A stretch of DNA of 64,000 nt, from positions 6,868,001 through 6,932,000 of the forward strand of contig NC_004463.1 in NCBI RefSeq assembly GCF_000011365.1, in the 5' to 3' direction. Below the pieces are notes generated by a model, which was given only the letters and a program-made list of their open reading frames with translations, did no database searches and had not been told where the DNA came from. Every line of letters starts with the position of its first letter. Within the stretch, counting starts at the first letter, position 1. This document shows positions 18,453-25,280 of the stretch, one piece after another. This DNA is from Bradyrhizobium diazoefficiens USDA 110. GTDB taxonomy: Bacteria > Pseudomonadota > Alphaproteobacteria > Rhizobiales > Xanthobacteraceae. A program made the translations under genes and the position numbers.

Positions 18453-18474
18453 TCCATACAAATATATGTGTGGA
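18453..18474. promoter_or_regulatory. Imperfect 22-base palindrome, probable TetR operator
   Basis: Arms TCCATACA and TGTGTGGA flank AATATA (9 of 11 base pairs of the two halves match). It lies 26-47 bases upstream of the tetR-like start, where bound repressor would block its own promoter. The length and AT-rich centre are typical of TetR-family operators. It may act together with the palindrome at 18384. Confidence 0.5.
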
Positions 18475-18499
18475 ACAGTACAACCAGGATTTTGGCGAC

Positions 18500-19141
18500 A
18501 TGGCACGGAAGAAGAGCGAAGCGGGCCCGGCGCGCCGCGGACGGCCGCCCGCCTATGACGCAGAGACGGCCCTCAAGCGAGCGACGGAGACGTTCTGGAG
18601 AACCGGCTACTCCGGCACGTCCCTGGACAAGGTCGCCGCCGCGACCGGCATGAGCCCACCGAGCCTCTACGCCGTGTTCGGCAACAAGCACACGCTCTAT
18701 CTCGAAGCGCTCGCGCGCTATTGGGAGATAAGCCTTGCCGCCACGCGTGAGGCCCTCGCGGGGGACCATCCCTTGGACGAAGCCCTGATGCTGGCCTATG
18801 ACGCAGCGCTGTCGATCTATTTTTCCGGCAAGGGAACCGCGCGGGGCTGCTTCGTGGTGGGAACCGCGGTGACCGAAGTCGCAGAAGATACGGCGATCCG
18901 GAACAGCGTAGCGGCGGGATTGCGCGCGATTGACGCCGATTTCGAGGCCCGCTTCCGCCTTGCCCAGGACAAGGGCGAACTGAAGCGTGATGCCGATCCG
19001 GCAGCGCTTGCAATCCTCGCCTCTGCCACGATGCATACCATCGCCATTCGCGCTCGCGCCGGCGCCCGCCGCGCCGAGCTATGGGAGCTTGCCCGGAAGG
19101 CCGTGGACGTGATCTGCGGATGCCGGGCAGATGCGCATTGA
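18500..19141 (+). CDS. TetR-family transcriptional regulator
   Basis: 213 residues. The N-terminal helix-turn-helix is clear: ATETFWRTGYSGTSLDKVAAATGMSPPSLYAVFGNK spans about residues 28-63 and includes the usual tyrosine-phenylalanine recognition end. The C-terminal ligand domain contains an ARGCFVVGTAVTEVA segment, found in regulators of reactive-compound efflux systems. Start MARKKSEAG at 18500 has CAGGA about 11 bases upstream; an upstream in-frame start would run through the palindrome. Divergent from the HlyD/DHA2 operon, which it most likely represses. Confidence 0.9.
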   Translation: MARKKSEAGPARRGRPPAYDAETALKRATETFWRTGYSGTSLDKVAAATGMSPPSLYAVFGNKHTLYLEALARYWEISLAATREALAGDHPLDEALMLAYDAALSIYFSGKGTARGCFVVGTAVTEVAEDTAIRNSVAAGLRAIDADFEARFRLAQDKGELKRDADPAALAILASATMHTIAIRARAGARRAELWELARKAVDVICGCRADAH

Positions 19142-19319
19142 GCCGCGAGGCGTTCTCGGGATCGAAAACCTGCGTGCCGGTGACGGTCGGGAGCAACTCT
19201 CCCGCACAATGAAATGACGACAACCGGCACATTTGCATTCCTCGTCAATAGGCGGCTGCCGTCGCGAGCGGTCCGCGCGCAAGACCCAGCCTCTCCCCGG
19301 CAATACGTGACGATGCGAT

Positions 19320-19835
19320 CTAGCCTCCCGCAGCCGCCGCGCGCCGCGGCAGCTTCCAGCCGGGCCGGATGAAGTGACAGGTGTAGCCGTCCGGATAGCG
19401 CTCGAGATAATCCTGGTGCTCCGGCTCGGCCTCCCAGAAATCGCCGGCGGGCGTGACCTCGGTCACCACTTTGCCGGGCCACAGATGCGAGGCCTCGACG
19501 TCGGCGATCGTGTCTTCCGCGATCCGCTTCTGCTCGTCGCTCGTCGTGAAGATCGCGGAGCGATAGCTCGTGCCCCAGTCATTGCCCTGACGGTTGAGCG
19601 TGGTGGGATCGTGGATCTGGAAGAAGAACTCCAGCATCGTCCGGTAGCTCGTCTTGGCGGGATCGAAGATGATCTCGATCGCCTCGGCGTACCCCTCGTG
19701 ATTGCGATAGGTCGCGTTCTTGACCTCTCCGCCGGTGTAGCCGACGCGAGTCGAAGTCACCCCGGGCTGCCTGCGGATCAGATCCTGCATGCCCCAGAAG
19801 CAGCCGCCGGCCAACACTGCGCGTTCCGTCGTCAT
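19320..19835 (-). CDS. msrA: Peptide-methionine (S)-S-oxide reductase
   Basis: 171 residues with the MsrA catalytic motif GGCFWGMQD (Cys about residue 12), the [16 protein letters not shown] stretch and [17 protein letters not shown]. It repairs methionine-S-sulfoxide in proteins using thioredoxin. The ATG at 19835 is preferred to one 12 bases upstream because GGAG lies six bases before it. It ends the minus-strand run of stress genes that starts at 23189; its upstream neighbour, a cupin gene, ends 29 bases before it. Confidence 0.93.
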   Translation of the reverse strand: MTTERAVLAGGCFWGMQDLIRRQPGVTSTRVGYTGGEVKNATYRNHEGYAEAIEIIFDPAKTSYRTMLEFFFQIHDPTTLNRQGNDWGTSYRSAIFTTSDEQKRIAEDTIADVEASHLWPGKVVTEVTPAGDFWEAEPEHQDYLERYPDGYTCHFIRPGWKLPRRAAAAGG

Positions 19836-19864
19836 TTGATGCTCCATTCATTCAGTCGAGATAT

Positions 19865-20305
19865 TCAGCGCTGGTCCGCAGCCGCATGCAAGCGCGGATC
19901 ATCATGGTCATCGTGATATTCGAGGCCCAGCGGACCGATGGCGGAAACCTGCGTGACGTATTCGCCTGATTTCGCCCAGTGATAATGCCAGGTCTCGCCG
20001 GGCAGCACGATGACGCTGCCCGGCGGATAGGCCTTGACCTTGTCGCCATCAAAACGCTCGCCGAGCCCGATATAGAAGACACCCGACATGACCGTGTAGA
20101 TGCGGTCCTCAGGATGCTTGTGCGGCATCAGCCTAGTGCCGCCGGGCACCTTCACCCGGACCACGTAAGGTCCGGGCTCGGCGGGATGGCCGACCATGAC
20201 GGCGAGGCGCGCGCCGGATGGAAACGCCGGGAACGGCTGCCACGCGATATCCTCCGGCAGGATCGCGCGGAACCTGTCTTCATCCGGCTGATGTTGGCGA
20301 GGCAT
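19865..20305 (-). CDS. Cupin-domain protein
   Basis: 146 residues forming one cupin barrel. Metal-site motifs are PHKHPEDRIYTVMSGVFYIGLG (~61-82, with His62, His64 and Glu66) and PGETWHYHW (~102-110). Single-domain cupins of this size include dioxygenase-like and sugar-binding proteins; this one resembles the cupins often found beside stress and AraC/LysR genes. It lies between osmC-like and msrA genes with 21- and 29-base gaps, which indicates co-transcription and a protective role. Reaction unknown. Confidence 0.8.
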   Translation of the reverse strand: MPRQHQPDEDRFRAILPEDIAWQPFPAFPSGARLAVMVGHPAEPGPYVVRVKVPGGTRLMPHKHPEDRIYTVMSGVFYIGLGERFDGDKVKAYPPGSVIVLPGETWHYHWAKSGEYVTQVSAIGPLGLEYHDDHDDPRLHAAADQR

Positions 20306-20326
20306 GGTGCTGCTCCCTCTGTTCGG

Positions 20327-20749
20327 TCAGATCAGCTTGGCGTCGAGCGTGATCGCCGCGTTGAGCACCTTCGACACCGGGCAGTTCTTCTCGGCCTCGC
20401 CGGCGATCTTGGCGAAACCTGCGTCGTCAAGGTTCGGCACCTTGGCGCGCAACGTGAGCGCCGACTTGCTGATCTTGAAGCCCTTGCCTTCGGGCTCGAG
20501 CGTAACCGCGGCCTCGGTCGAGAGCTCGTCCGGCGTGAAACCGGCAAGCTGAAGACCGAAGGCCAGCGCCATGGTGAAGCAGCCGGCATGGGCCGCAGCG
20601 ATCAACTCCTCGGGATTGGTGCCCTTCTCGTTCTCGAAGCGTGTCTTGAACGAATAGGGCGTCTCGGCGAGCACGCCGGATTCGCTCGACAGATGGCCTG
20701 TGCCATCGCGGCCGGTGCCCTTCCAGACTGCTGTTGCCTTGCGGATCAT
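20327..20749 (-). CDS. OsmC-family peroxiredoxin
   Basis: 140 residues, full length for OsmC. Both redox cysteines are visible: Cys57 in AAHAGCFTMAL and Cys123 in EKNCPVSKVL. OsmC proteins reduce organic hydroperoxides using lipoyl or other dithiols. The ATG at 20749 follows GGAGAATTGAG. It sits in the minus-strand stress run but is separated from the gene before it by a 206-base gap that contains a repeat element, so it could also have its own promoter. Confidence 0.92.
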   Translation of the reverse strand: MIRKATAVWKGTGRDGTGHLSSESGVLAETPYSFKTRFENEKGTNPEELIAAAHAGCFTMALAFGLQLAGFTPDELSTEAAVTLEPEGKGFKISKSALTLRAKVPNLDDAGFAKIAGEAEKNCPVSKVLNAAITLDAKLI

Positions 20750-20867
20750 CTCAATTCTCCTTGTTGGGTTTAGCGCCGGCGCTCGGTACCGGAGGAAAGC
20801 GACATTGGCACGACCGCCTGTCACCATTCCAACCGGCCGAACGCCGCAGCGGTTCCGTCGGAGCCCC

Positions 20868-20957
20868 ATTCCGATGGAATCGGAACGGCGCTCCGGATTC
20901 TTGTTTTGACGCGTTTTCTTCACGCGAACCGGTATCCACTTCGTTCGAAAACGCTCT
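20868..20957. repeat. Rhizobiales-type interspersed intergenic repeat
   Basis: The sequence begins with the ATTCCGATGGAATCGGAAC palindrome, continues through TTGTTTTGACGCGTTTTC and ends TTCGAAAACGCTCTA. From memory this is a widespread intergenic element in Bradyrhizobium and relatives. It separates the osmC-like gene from the enoyl-CoA hydratase-like gene, and its right edge supplies the stop codon of the latter (20956-20958). Copy number was not measured. Confidence 0.6.
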
Positions 20958-21804
20958 AATTTCCGATCTGTCCGACGTGGAAGCCGAGCCGGTTCTCGAC
21001 GTCGCCGGCGCGATGGAAGCCGCGCGCCATCAGCGCCTTGATACGGGCCTGGCTTGCCGGGCGGCCAAGCGCGGCCAGGAACGCATCCCACTCGGGCTTG
21101 ATCTCGACATCGGGCGGAAGACTGGCGACATCGACCAGGCGCTTGGTCTCGGCAATAGCCTCCTTGTCGAACGACGCGATACGCATGGCGAGCGCCTCGA
21201 CGAAGCCATCGAGCTCGGCATCCGGCAGCGACCGGTTCACATAGCCGTAGCGCTCGGCGAGATCGCCGTGGATGTCGTCGGCGCCGAGCAGCACTTCGAG
21301 CGCACGGCCGCGGCCCATCAGGCGCGGCAGCCGCGCCATCGGTCCGCCACCGGGCACGAGGCCCGCACCGACTTCCCATTGCGACAGGATCGCCTTCTCG
21401 CGGCTGGCAAAGCGCATGTCGCTGGCGAGCGCGAGCTCGCTGCCGACGCCGGTGGCGCGGCCCCGGATCGAGGCAATGGAAACCACCGGCGCACGGCTGA
21501 GACGCACCAGCATGTCGGGCAGCGCCTGGAGACCGGTCGGCCCGGGCGGGATGCCCAGCGAATCCTCCAGCGGCGCGAGGAAGTCGTAATGCGTGATGAA
21601 AAAGCCGTCGACGGCACTGTCGAACACGACAACCTTGACTTCCGGATCGGTCTCGATCGCGGTGACGATGTCGCCCAGCAGCGGAAGCTGCCTCGGGCCG
21701 AAGATGTTCACCGGCGGCATATCGAAGGTGACGCGCCAATATGACGGCAGGCGGCGCTCCAGGCGGATGTCCTCGGTCGTGAAGGTACGTTCGGGGCGGT
21801 TCAT
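20956..21804 (-). CDS. Enoyl-CoA hydratase/isomerase-family protein
   Basis: 282 residues of crotonase fold. Recognisable parts are VVVFDSAVDGFFITHYD (~57), the oxyanion-hole stretch IASIRGRATGVGSELALASDMRFAS (~107) and GAGLVPGGGPMARLPRLMG (~142). The usual catalytic glutamates are not clearly in place, so the reaction is uncertain. Start MNRPERTFTT at 21804 has AGGAG 8 bases upstream. The stop codon is formed by an interspersed repeat. It lies 71 bases downstream of the epoxide hydrolase and is probably cotranscribed with it. Confidence 0.85.
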   Translation of the reverse strand: MNRPERTFTTEDIRLERRLPSYWRVTFDMPPVNIFGPRQLPLLGDIVTAIETDPEVKVVVFDSAVDGFFITHYDFLAPLEDSLGIPPGPTGLQALPDMLVRLSRAPVVSIASIRGRATGVGSELALASDMRFASREKAILSQWEVGAGLVPGGGPMARLPRLMGRGRALEVLLGADDIHGDLAERYGYVNRSLPDAELDGFVEALAMRIASFDKEAIAETKRLVDVASLPPDVEIKPEWDAFLAALGRPASQARIKALMARGFHRAGDVENRLGFHVGQIGN

Positions 21805-21875
21805 TGTTTGCACTCCTGATATGGTGTCGTTCAAGGACTGGGACACGCGCCGGGTGCGCGCGTCCCCCATGCGGT

Positions 21876-23189
21876 TCAGATCGACTGGCGCAGCGGGCGG
21901 AAGGCGGTGCGCATTTCCGCAGAGAACAGCGCGGGCTGCTCCCAGGCGGCAAAGTGGCCGCCCTTGTCGAGCCGGTTGTAGTGCATCAGCTTCGGGTAGG
22001 CCTTTTCGGTCCAGCTGCGCGGGGCGGCATAGATCTCGTCCGGAAACACGCTGACGGCGACCGGGATATTGATGTGCTTGGGTTCGAAGAACACCAGCTT
22101 GTTCTCCCAGTACAGTCGGGCCGACGAGACCGCGGTGTTGGTGAGCCAGTACAGCGTGATGTTGTCGATCACATCGTCGCGCGACAGCCCTTCCGCCTTG
22201 CCGTCGAACACCCGCGCGATCATCGCGGCGCTGCGCGCATCGTGATCGAGCATCCAGGACGCAAGGCCCGACGGCGAATCCACGAGGCCATAGAGCGTCT
22301 GCGGCCGGTTCGACATCTCGATCGCGTAGCCGAGACCGTGCTTGTAGAAGTCGTCGAGCTGGTCGTAGGCAATGCGCTCTTCGGCCGAGAGGTTTGACGG
22401 GCGCGTTCCGCCGGGCTGCAGCGCCTTGGCGATGTCATCAGGGACCGTGGCGGGCATGTTGGTGTGAATGCCGAGCAATTCCGGCGGCGCGATCACCGCC
22501 ATCTGCTCCGTCACCGCATTGCCCCAATCACCGCCTTGCGCGACGTAGCGATTGTAGCCAAGCCGCTTCATCAGCACGATCCAGGCACGCGCAATGCGCT
22601 GTGGATCCCAGCCGAGCGTCGTCGGCTTGCCGGAGAAGCCATGGCCGGGCAGCGAAGGGATCACGAGATCGAACGCGTCCGCCGCCTTCGCTCCATGCGC
22701 GGTTGGATCGGTCAGCGGGCCGACGATCTTCATCTGCTCGATGATCGAACCCGGCCAGCCATGCGTGACGATCATCGGCAGCGCATTCTCGTGCCTGGAG
22801 CGGACGTGGATGAAGTGGATGTCGACGCCGTCGATCTCGGTGACGAATTGCGGCAGCGCGTTGAGCCGCGCTTCCACCTTGCGCCAGTCATAATCGTTCT
22901 GCCAGTAGCGCACGAGCTGCTGGACCGTGGTCAGCTGCACGCCCTGCGACTGGTCGGCGACGATCTCGCGATCGGGCCAGCGCGTTGCCGCGAGGCGCCG
23001 GCGCAGATCGAGCAGATCCTCCTCGGGCACGTTGACGTGGAAGGGGCGGATCGCGCCGCTCGCCGCCGCCTTTGCCGGACGGAGCGGCAACAGGCTCGCA
23101 ACGCTGGCGGCGACCGCGGTCATCGCGGCCTGGCCCAGCAATTGACGGCGGTCGGGGTTGAGGATGTCGGCTCGTGCTTGCGTGGTCAT
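21876..23189 (-). CDS. Exported epoxide hydrolase (EHN / alpha-beta hydrolase family)
   Basis: 437 residues. An N-terminal NPDRRQLLGQAAMTAVAAS stretch (11-29) looks like a twin-arginine export signal. The EHN domain follows (~48-155), then the catalytic core with HGWPG (143-147), nucleophile Asp221 in QGGDWGN and a C-terminal GGHFAAWE histidine. Enzymes of this family open epoxides to diols through an aspartyl ester. First gene of a minus-strand run with enoyl-CoA hydratase-like, OsmC, cupin and MsrA genes. A phased TAAC repeat lies about 100 bases upstream. Confidence 0.88.
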   Translation of the reverse strand: MTTQARADILNPDRRQLLGQAAMTAVAASVASLLPLRPAKAAASGAIRPFHVNVPEEDLLDLRRRLAATRWPDREIVADQSQGVQLTTVQQLVRYWQNDYDWRKVEARLNALPQFVTEIDGVDIHFIHVRSRHENALPMIVTHGWPGSIIEQMKIVGPLTDPTAHGAKAADAFDLVIPSLPGHGFSGKPTTLGWDPQRIARAWIVLMKRLGYNRYVAQGGDWGNAVTEQMAVIAPPELLGIHTNMPATVPDDIAKALQPGGTRPSNLSAEERIAYDQLDDFYKHGLGYAIEMSNRPQTLYGLVDSPSGLASWMLDHDARSAAMIARVFDGKAEGLSRDDVIDNITLYWLTNTAVSSARLYWENKLVFFEPKHINIPVAVSVFPDEIYAAPRSWTEKAYPKLMHYNRLDKGGHFAAWEQPALFSAEMRTAFRPLRQSI

Positions 23190-23286
23190 GTTGGATCTCC
23201 CTTGCTTTGGTCGGCACCGTTGACCGAATTCGAAATCGAGACGTCGGCTCGTCGTGAAAGGAGATTGGCGCAGGCACTTCCGATTT

Positions 23287-23326
23287 GCTCGTTATGGATT
23301 GTTAGACCGCGTTAGCCGTTGCGAGC
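23287..23326 (-). promoter_or_regulatory. Phased TAAC repeat upstream of epoxide hydrolase operon
   Basis: Read on the minus strand, a CGCAAC box is followed by CTAAC, CTAACA and ATAACGAGC, the three TAAC cores spaced exactly 10 bases apart (complement GTTA at 23311, 23301 and 23291). The last core lies 102 bases from the start codon. Four more promoters nearby share this layout in the same orientation. Confidence 0.6.
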
Positions 23327-23435
23327 CTGCGCGCTAGAGGCTAGCGATCGACGATCCTGCGATGGGCGCGATACAACGCAACACGGCGTGCGATGACCAA
23401 GTCATCGCACGCCGTGAATGGAGGATGCAGCAACT

Positions 23436-24125
23436 TCAGGACGGCAGCGGCTGACCGGCCTGCTCGCGCACGATGTAGTCGGCGTACCAGTCCGCCCAGT
23501 TGTCGTCGTGTCCGCCGGTTCGCTTCTCATGCTCGCCATGCGCCACCGCCGCGCGGCGCAGTGCCGCCGCCAGATCGCTCTGCGAGGGGAAATTCGTGCC
23601 GTCTGCCGCGATGCGTCCGGGCAGTCGTGTGGTGATCTCCTGGAACAGCCAGCCATTGCCGTCGGGATCGCTGAACGAGGCGAAGGAGCTGTAGCTGCCG
23701 CGCTTCGGGTCAACACCGCTGACCCGGATACTGCCGAACAGGTATGGCTCGTCCGGCCCGGCATGAACATCGCCGCCGCCGTGGAACGGCTCGCTGACCG
23801 CGATGCCGCGGCCAAGCAGATCTTGTCGTGCCGCCTCCAGATCGGAGACGATCAGATACAGGCCGCGCACCGAGCCGGGCGCTGCCGCCGTGACGTTCCT
23901 GCCGAAGATCACCGAGCAGGCCGAGCCCGGCGGCGTGAACTGGATCACGCGCCAGTCGTCGCCAGAGGAAAAATCGGCGTCCAGTCGCCAGCCGAGGCGC
24001 ATGTAGAACGCCTTGGCGCGGTCGACGTCGGACACCGGGATCACGACGACCTCGAGCTTCAGATCAACGCTGCGCGACGGCGAGGGTCTGGTCCCGGCTT
24101 CGCGATCGATTTCGAGTGTAGCCAT
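23436..24125 (-). CDS. VOC (glyoxalase/bleomycin resistance)-family protein
   Basis: 229 residues. A VOC domain spans ~22-165 (LKLEVVVIPVSDVDRAKAFY, then VIQFTPPGSACSVIFG, GLYLIVSDLEAARQDLLGRG and ASFSDPDGNGWLFQE). The C-terminal ~55 residues are an extra tail ending in DNWADWYADYIV. The VOC half is closely similar to the second half of the fusion protein at 29916-30872. VOC members include glyoxalases, resistance proteins and dioxygenases; metal ligands here are unclear. It follows the HWE-type kinase by 163 bases; that gap has a 19-base tandem duplication. Confidence 0.85.
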   Translation of the reverse strand: MATLEIDREAGTRPSPSRSVDLKLEVVVIPVSDVDRAKAFYMRLGWRLDADFSSGDDWRVIQFTPPGSACSVIFGRNVTAAAPGSVRGLYLIVSDLEAARQDLLGRGIAVSEPFHGGGDVHAGPDEPYLFGSIRVSGVDPKRGSYSSFASFSDPDGNGWLFQEITTRLPGRIAADGTNFPSQSDLAAALRRAAVAHGEHEKRTGGHDDNWADWYADYIVREQAGQPLPS

Positions 24126-24171
24126 GTCGAACTCCCTGATGTGAGGCGCGGGCTCTCAACCGAACCCATTC

Positions 24172-24208
24172 TTGCAGGCTCAACTTTGCTTTGCAGGCTC
24201 AACTTTGC
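24172..24208. repeat. 19-base tandem duplication
   Basis: Two adjacent copies of TTGCAGGCTCAACTTTGC with a 19-base period lie between the VOC gene and the kinase gene. This looks like a recent slippage or duplication product in the leader of the VOC gene. Confidence 0.8.
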
Positions 24209-24288
24209 GCAGAACGACGAATGTCGCTCGTTCTCGAATGCCTGCTTGAATGCTTGGGCTCGTTAGCGGTTCCGGACACAGTCGAACT

Positions 24289-24954
24289 TCAAGCAGCCGG
24301 CATCACGATGGTCACCCGCGTGCCGCCCTCCCCCGCCTCGCCATGCAACCGCGCGTGGATGCTGCGTGCGAGCCCTTCGAGAATGCGGATGCCGGTGCCC
24401 TGAAGCGGCCCGGTGGCGCCGATCCCGTTGTCGGCCACCGTGCAGACCCAGGCGCCGTCGCGGTTGTCCATGTCGATGCGGATCAGTGCCCCATTCTTGT
24501 TCGGGAAGGCATGCTTTGCCGCGTTCGTGACCAGCTCCGTCAGCATCAGCGCGAGCCGATGACATTGCGATGCCGGCAGCACGCCGCTCTCGATCGCGGC
24601 CTCGCAGCGGACGCCCGCCGGCTCCAGCACCGCTTCGGAGAGCGCTCCGCAGAGATTTTCGAAAAAAGCCCCGACGGGGACGGCCGAGTCATCGTCGTTG
24701 TCGGACAGGAGCTGATAGAGCCTGCCGAAAGCAACGACGCGCCGCTCGAACCGATCCACCGCAAGCGACACGTCCCTGGTGCCGGCCCGCGTGAAGTCGC
24801 GACGGACTGACGCACCCAGCAGCGTCAGCGTGTTCTTCATGCGGTGATGGGACTCCCGCAGCACGAGTTTCCAATCACGCGACTGATCGTCAAGGCTGGC
24901 GACAAATTGAGATCGAACGGCACTGGCGTCCGACATGGAGCCGATAACGGACAT
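24289..24954 (-). CDS. Soluble HWE/HisKA_2-type sensor histidine kinase
   Basis: 221 residues consisting only of the kinase core. The phospho-acceptor stretch ESHHRMKNTL (34-43, probably His37) and the N-box ELVTNAAKHAF (140-150), ADNGIGATG (~174) and GEGGTRVTIV mark the HisKA_2/HWE class common in alphaproteobacteria, where it works in the general stress response and light sensing. There is no membrane segment and no PAS or other sensor domain, so it must receive its input from another protein. No response regulator gene adjoins it. A TAAC-type repeat lies ~70 bases upstream, and the gene is divergent from the second large regulator. Confidence 0.85.
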   Translation of the reverse strand: MSVIGSMSDASAVRSQFVASLDDQSRDWKLVLRESHHRMKNTLTLLGASVRRDFTRAGTRDVSLAVDRFERRVVAFGRLYQLLSDNDDDSAVPVGAFFENLCGALSEAVLEPAGVRCEAAIESGVLPASQCHRLALMLTELVTNAAKHAFPNKNGALIRIDMDNRDGAWVCTVADNGIGATGPLQGTGIRILEGLARSIHARLHGEAGEGGTRVTIVMPAA

Positions 24955-25017
24955 GATAGCCTCCCATTGGAATAGGACCTAACTCGGAAGCCATACTGGA
25001 TGCATCGCGCGCGTTTT

Positions 25018-25046
25018 GCCCGTTAGACGTTGCAAGATTCTGTTAT
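25018..25046 (-). promoter_or_regulatory. TAAC repeat upstream of the histidine kinase gene
   Basis: On the minus strand: ATAACAG, then TGCAAC, then CTAACGGGCAAA. The two TAAC cores are 20 bases apart (two helical turns) and the GCAAC box lies seven bases before the last core, as in the other sites. The last core is ~70 bases from the kinase start codon. Confidence 0.5.
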
Positions 25047-25211
25047 GATCGGCGCATCACAAACCGGCAGCGGAGGCTGTCGTCGCGACGGTCAAGCCTG
25101 CTGACGATTTGTCGCAGTCGCGTCATAAACCGCTCGCGTTTAAGCAAAATTCGCGACGGGTATCCCGCCTGCATTCGGCCGATCCCCACGCGATTTCGCC
25201 ACTTTCGGTCC

Positions 25212-25243
25212 GTTTACTGATAACCTCGCTCAGGTAGGTCAAA
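25212..25243 (+). promoter_or_regulatory. Conserved upstream block of the second winged-helix/NTPase regulator
   Basis: Gapless counterpart of the block at 11757-11788 (23 of 32 bases identical), 69 bases before the GTG start. Shared parts are GTTTACTG, CCTCG, TAG and CAAA. Probably promoter plus control site retained after gene duplication. The rest of the 326-base gap 24955-25280 holds only the kinase-directed TAAC repeat. Confidence 0.5.
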
Positions 25244-25280
25244 GCGCAGACGCCAGCCCTTTCACTGGAATCATTGGCCC

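Noticed and set aside
24955..25280. Possible direct operator for the STAND regulator at its own promoter
   Set aside because: The shared 32-base block does not contain the TAAC repeat pattern; kept only as a conserved block.
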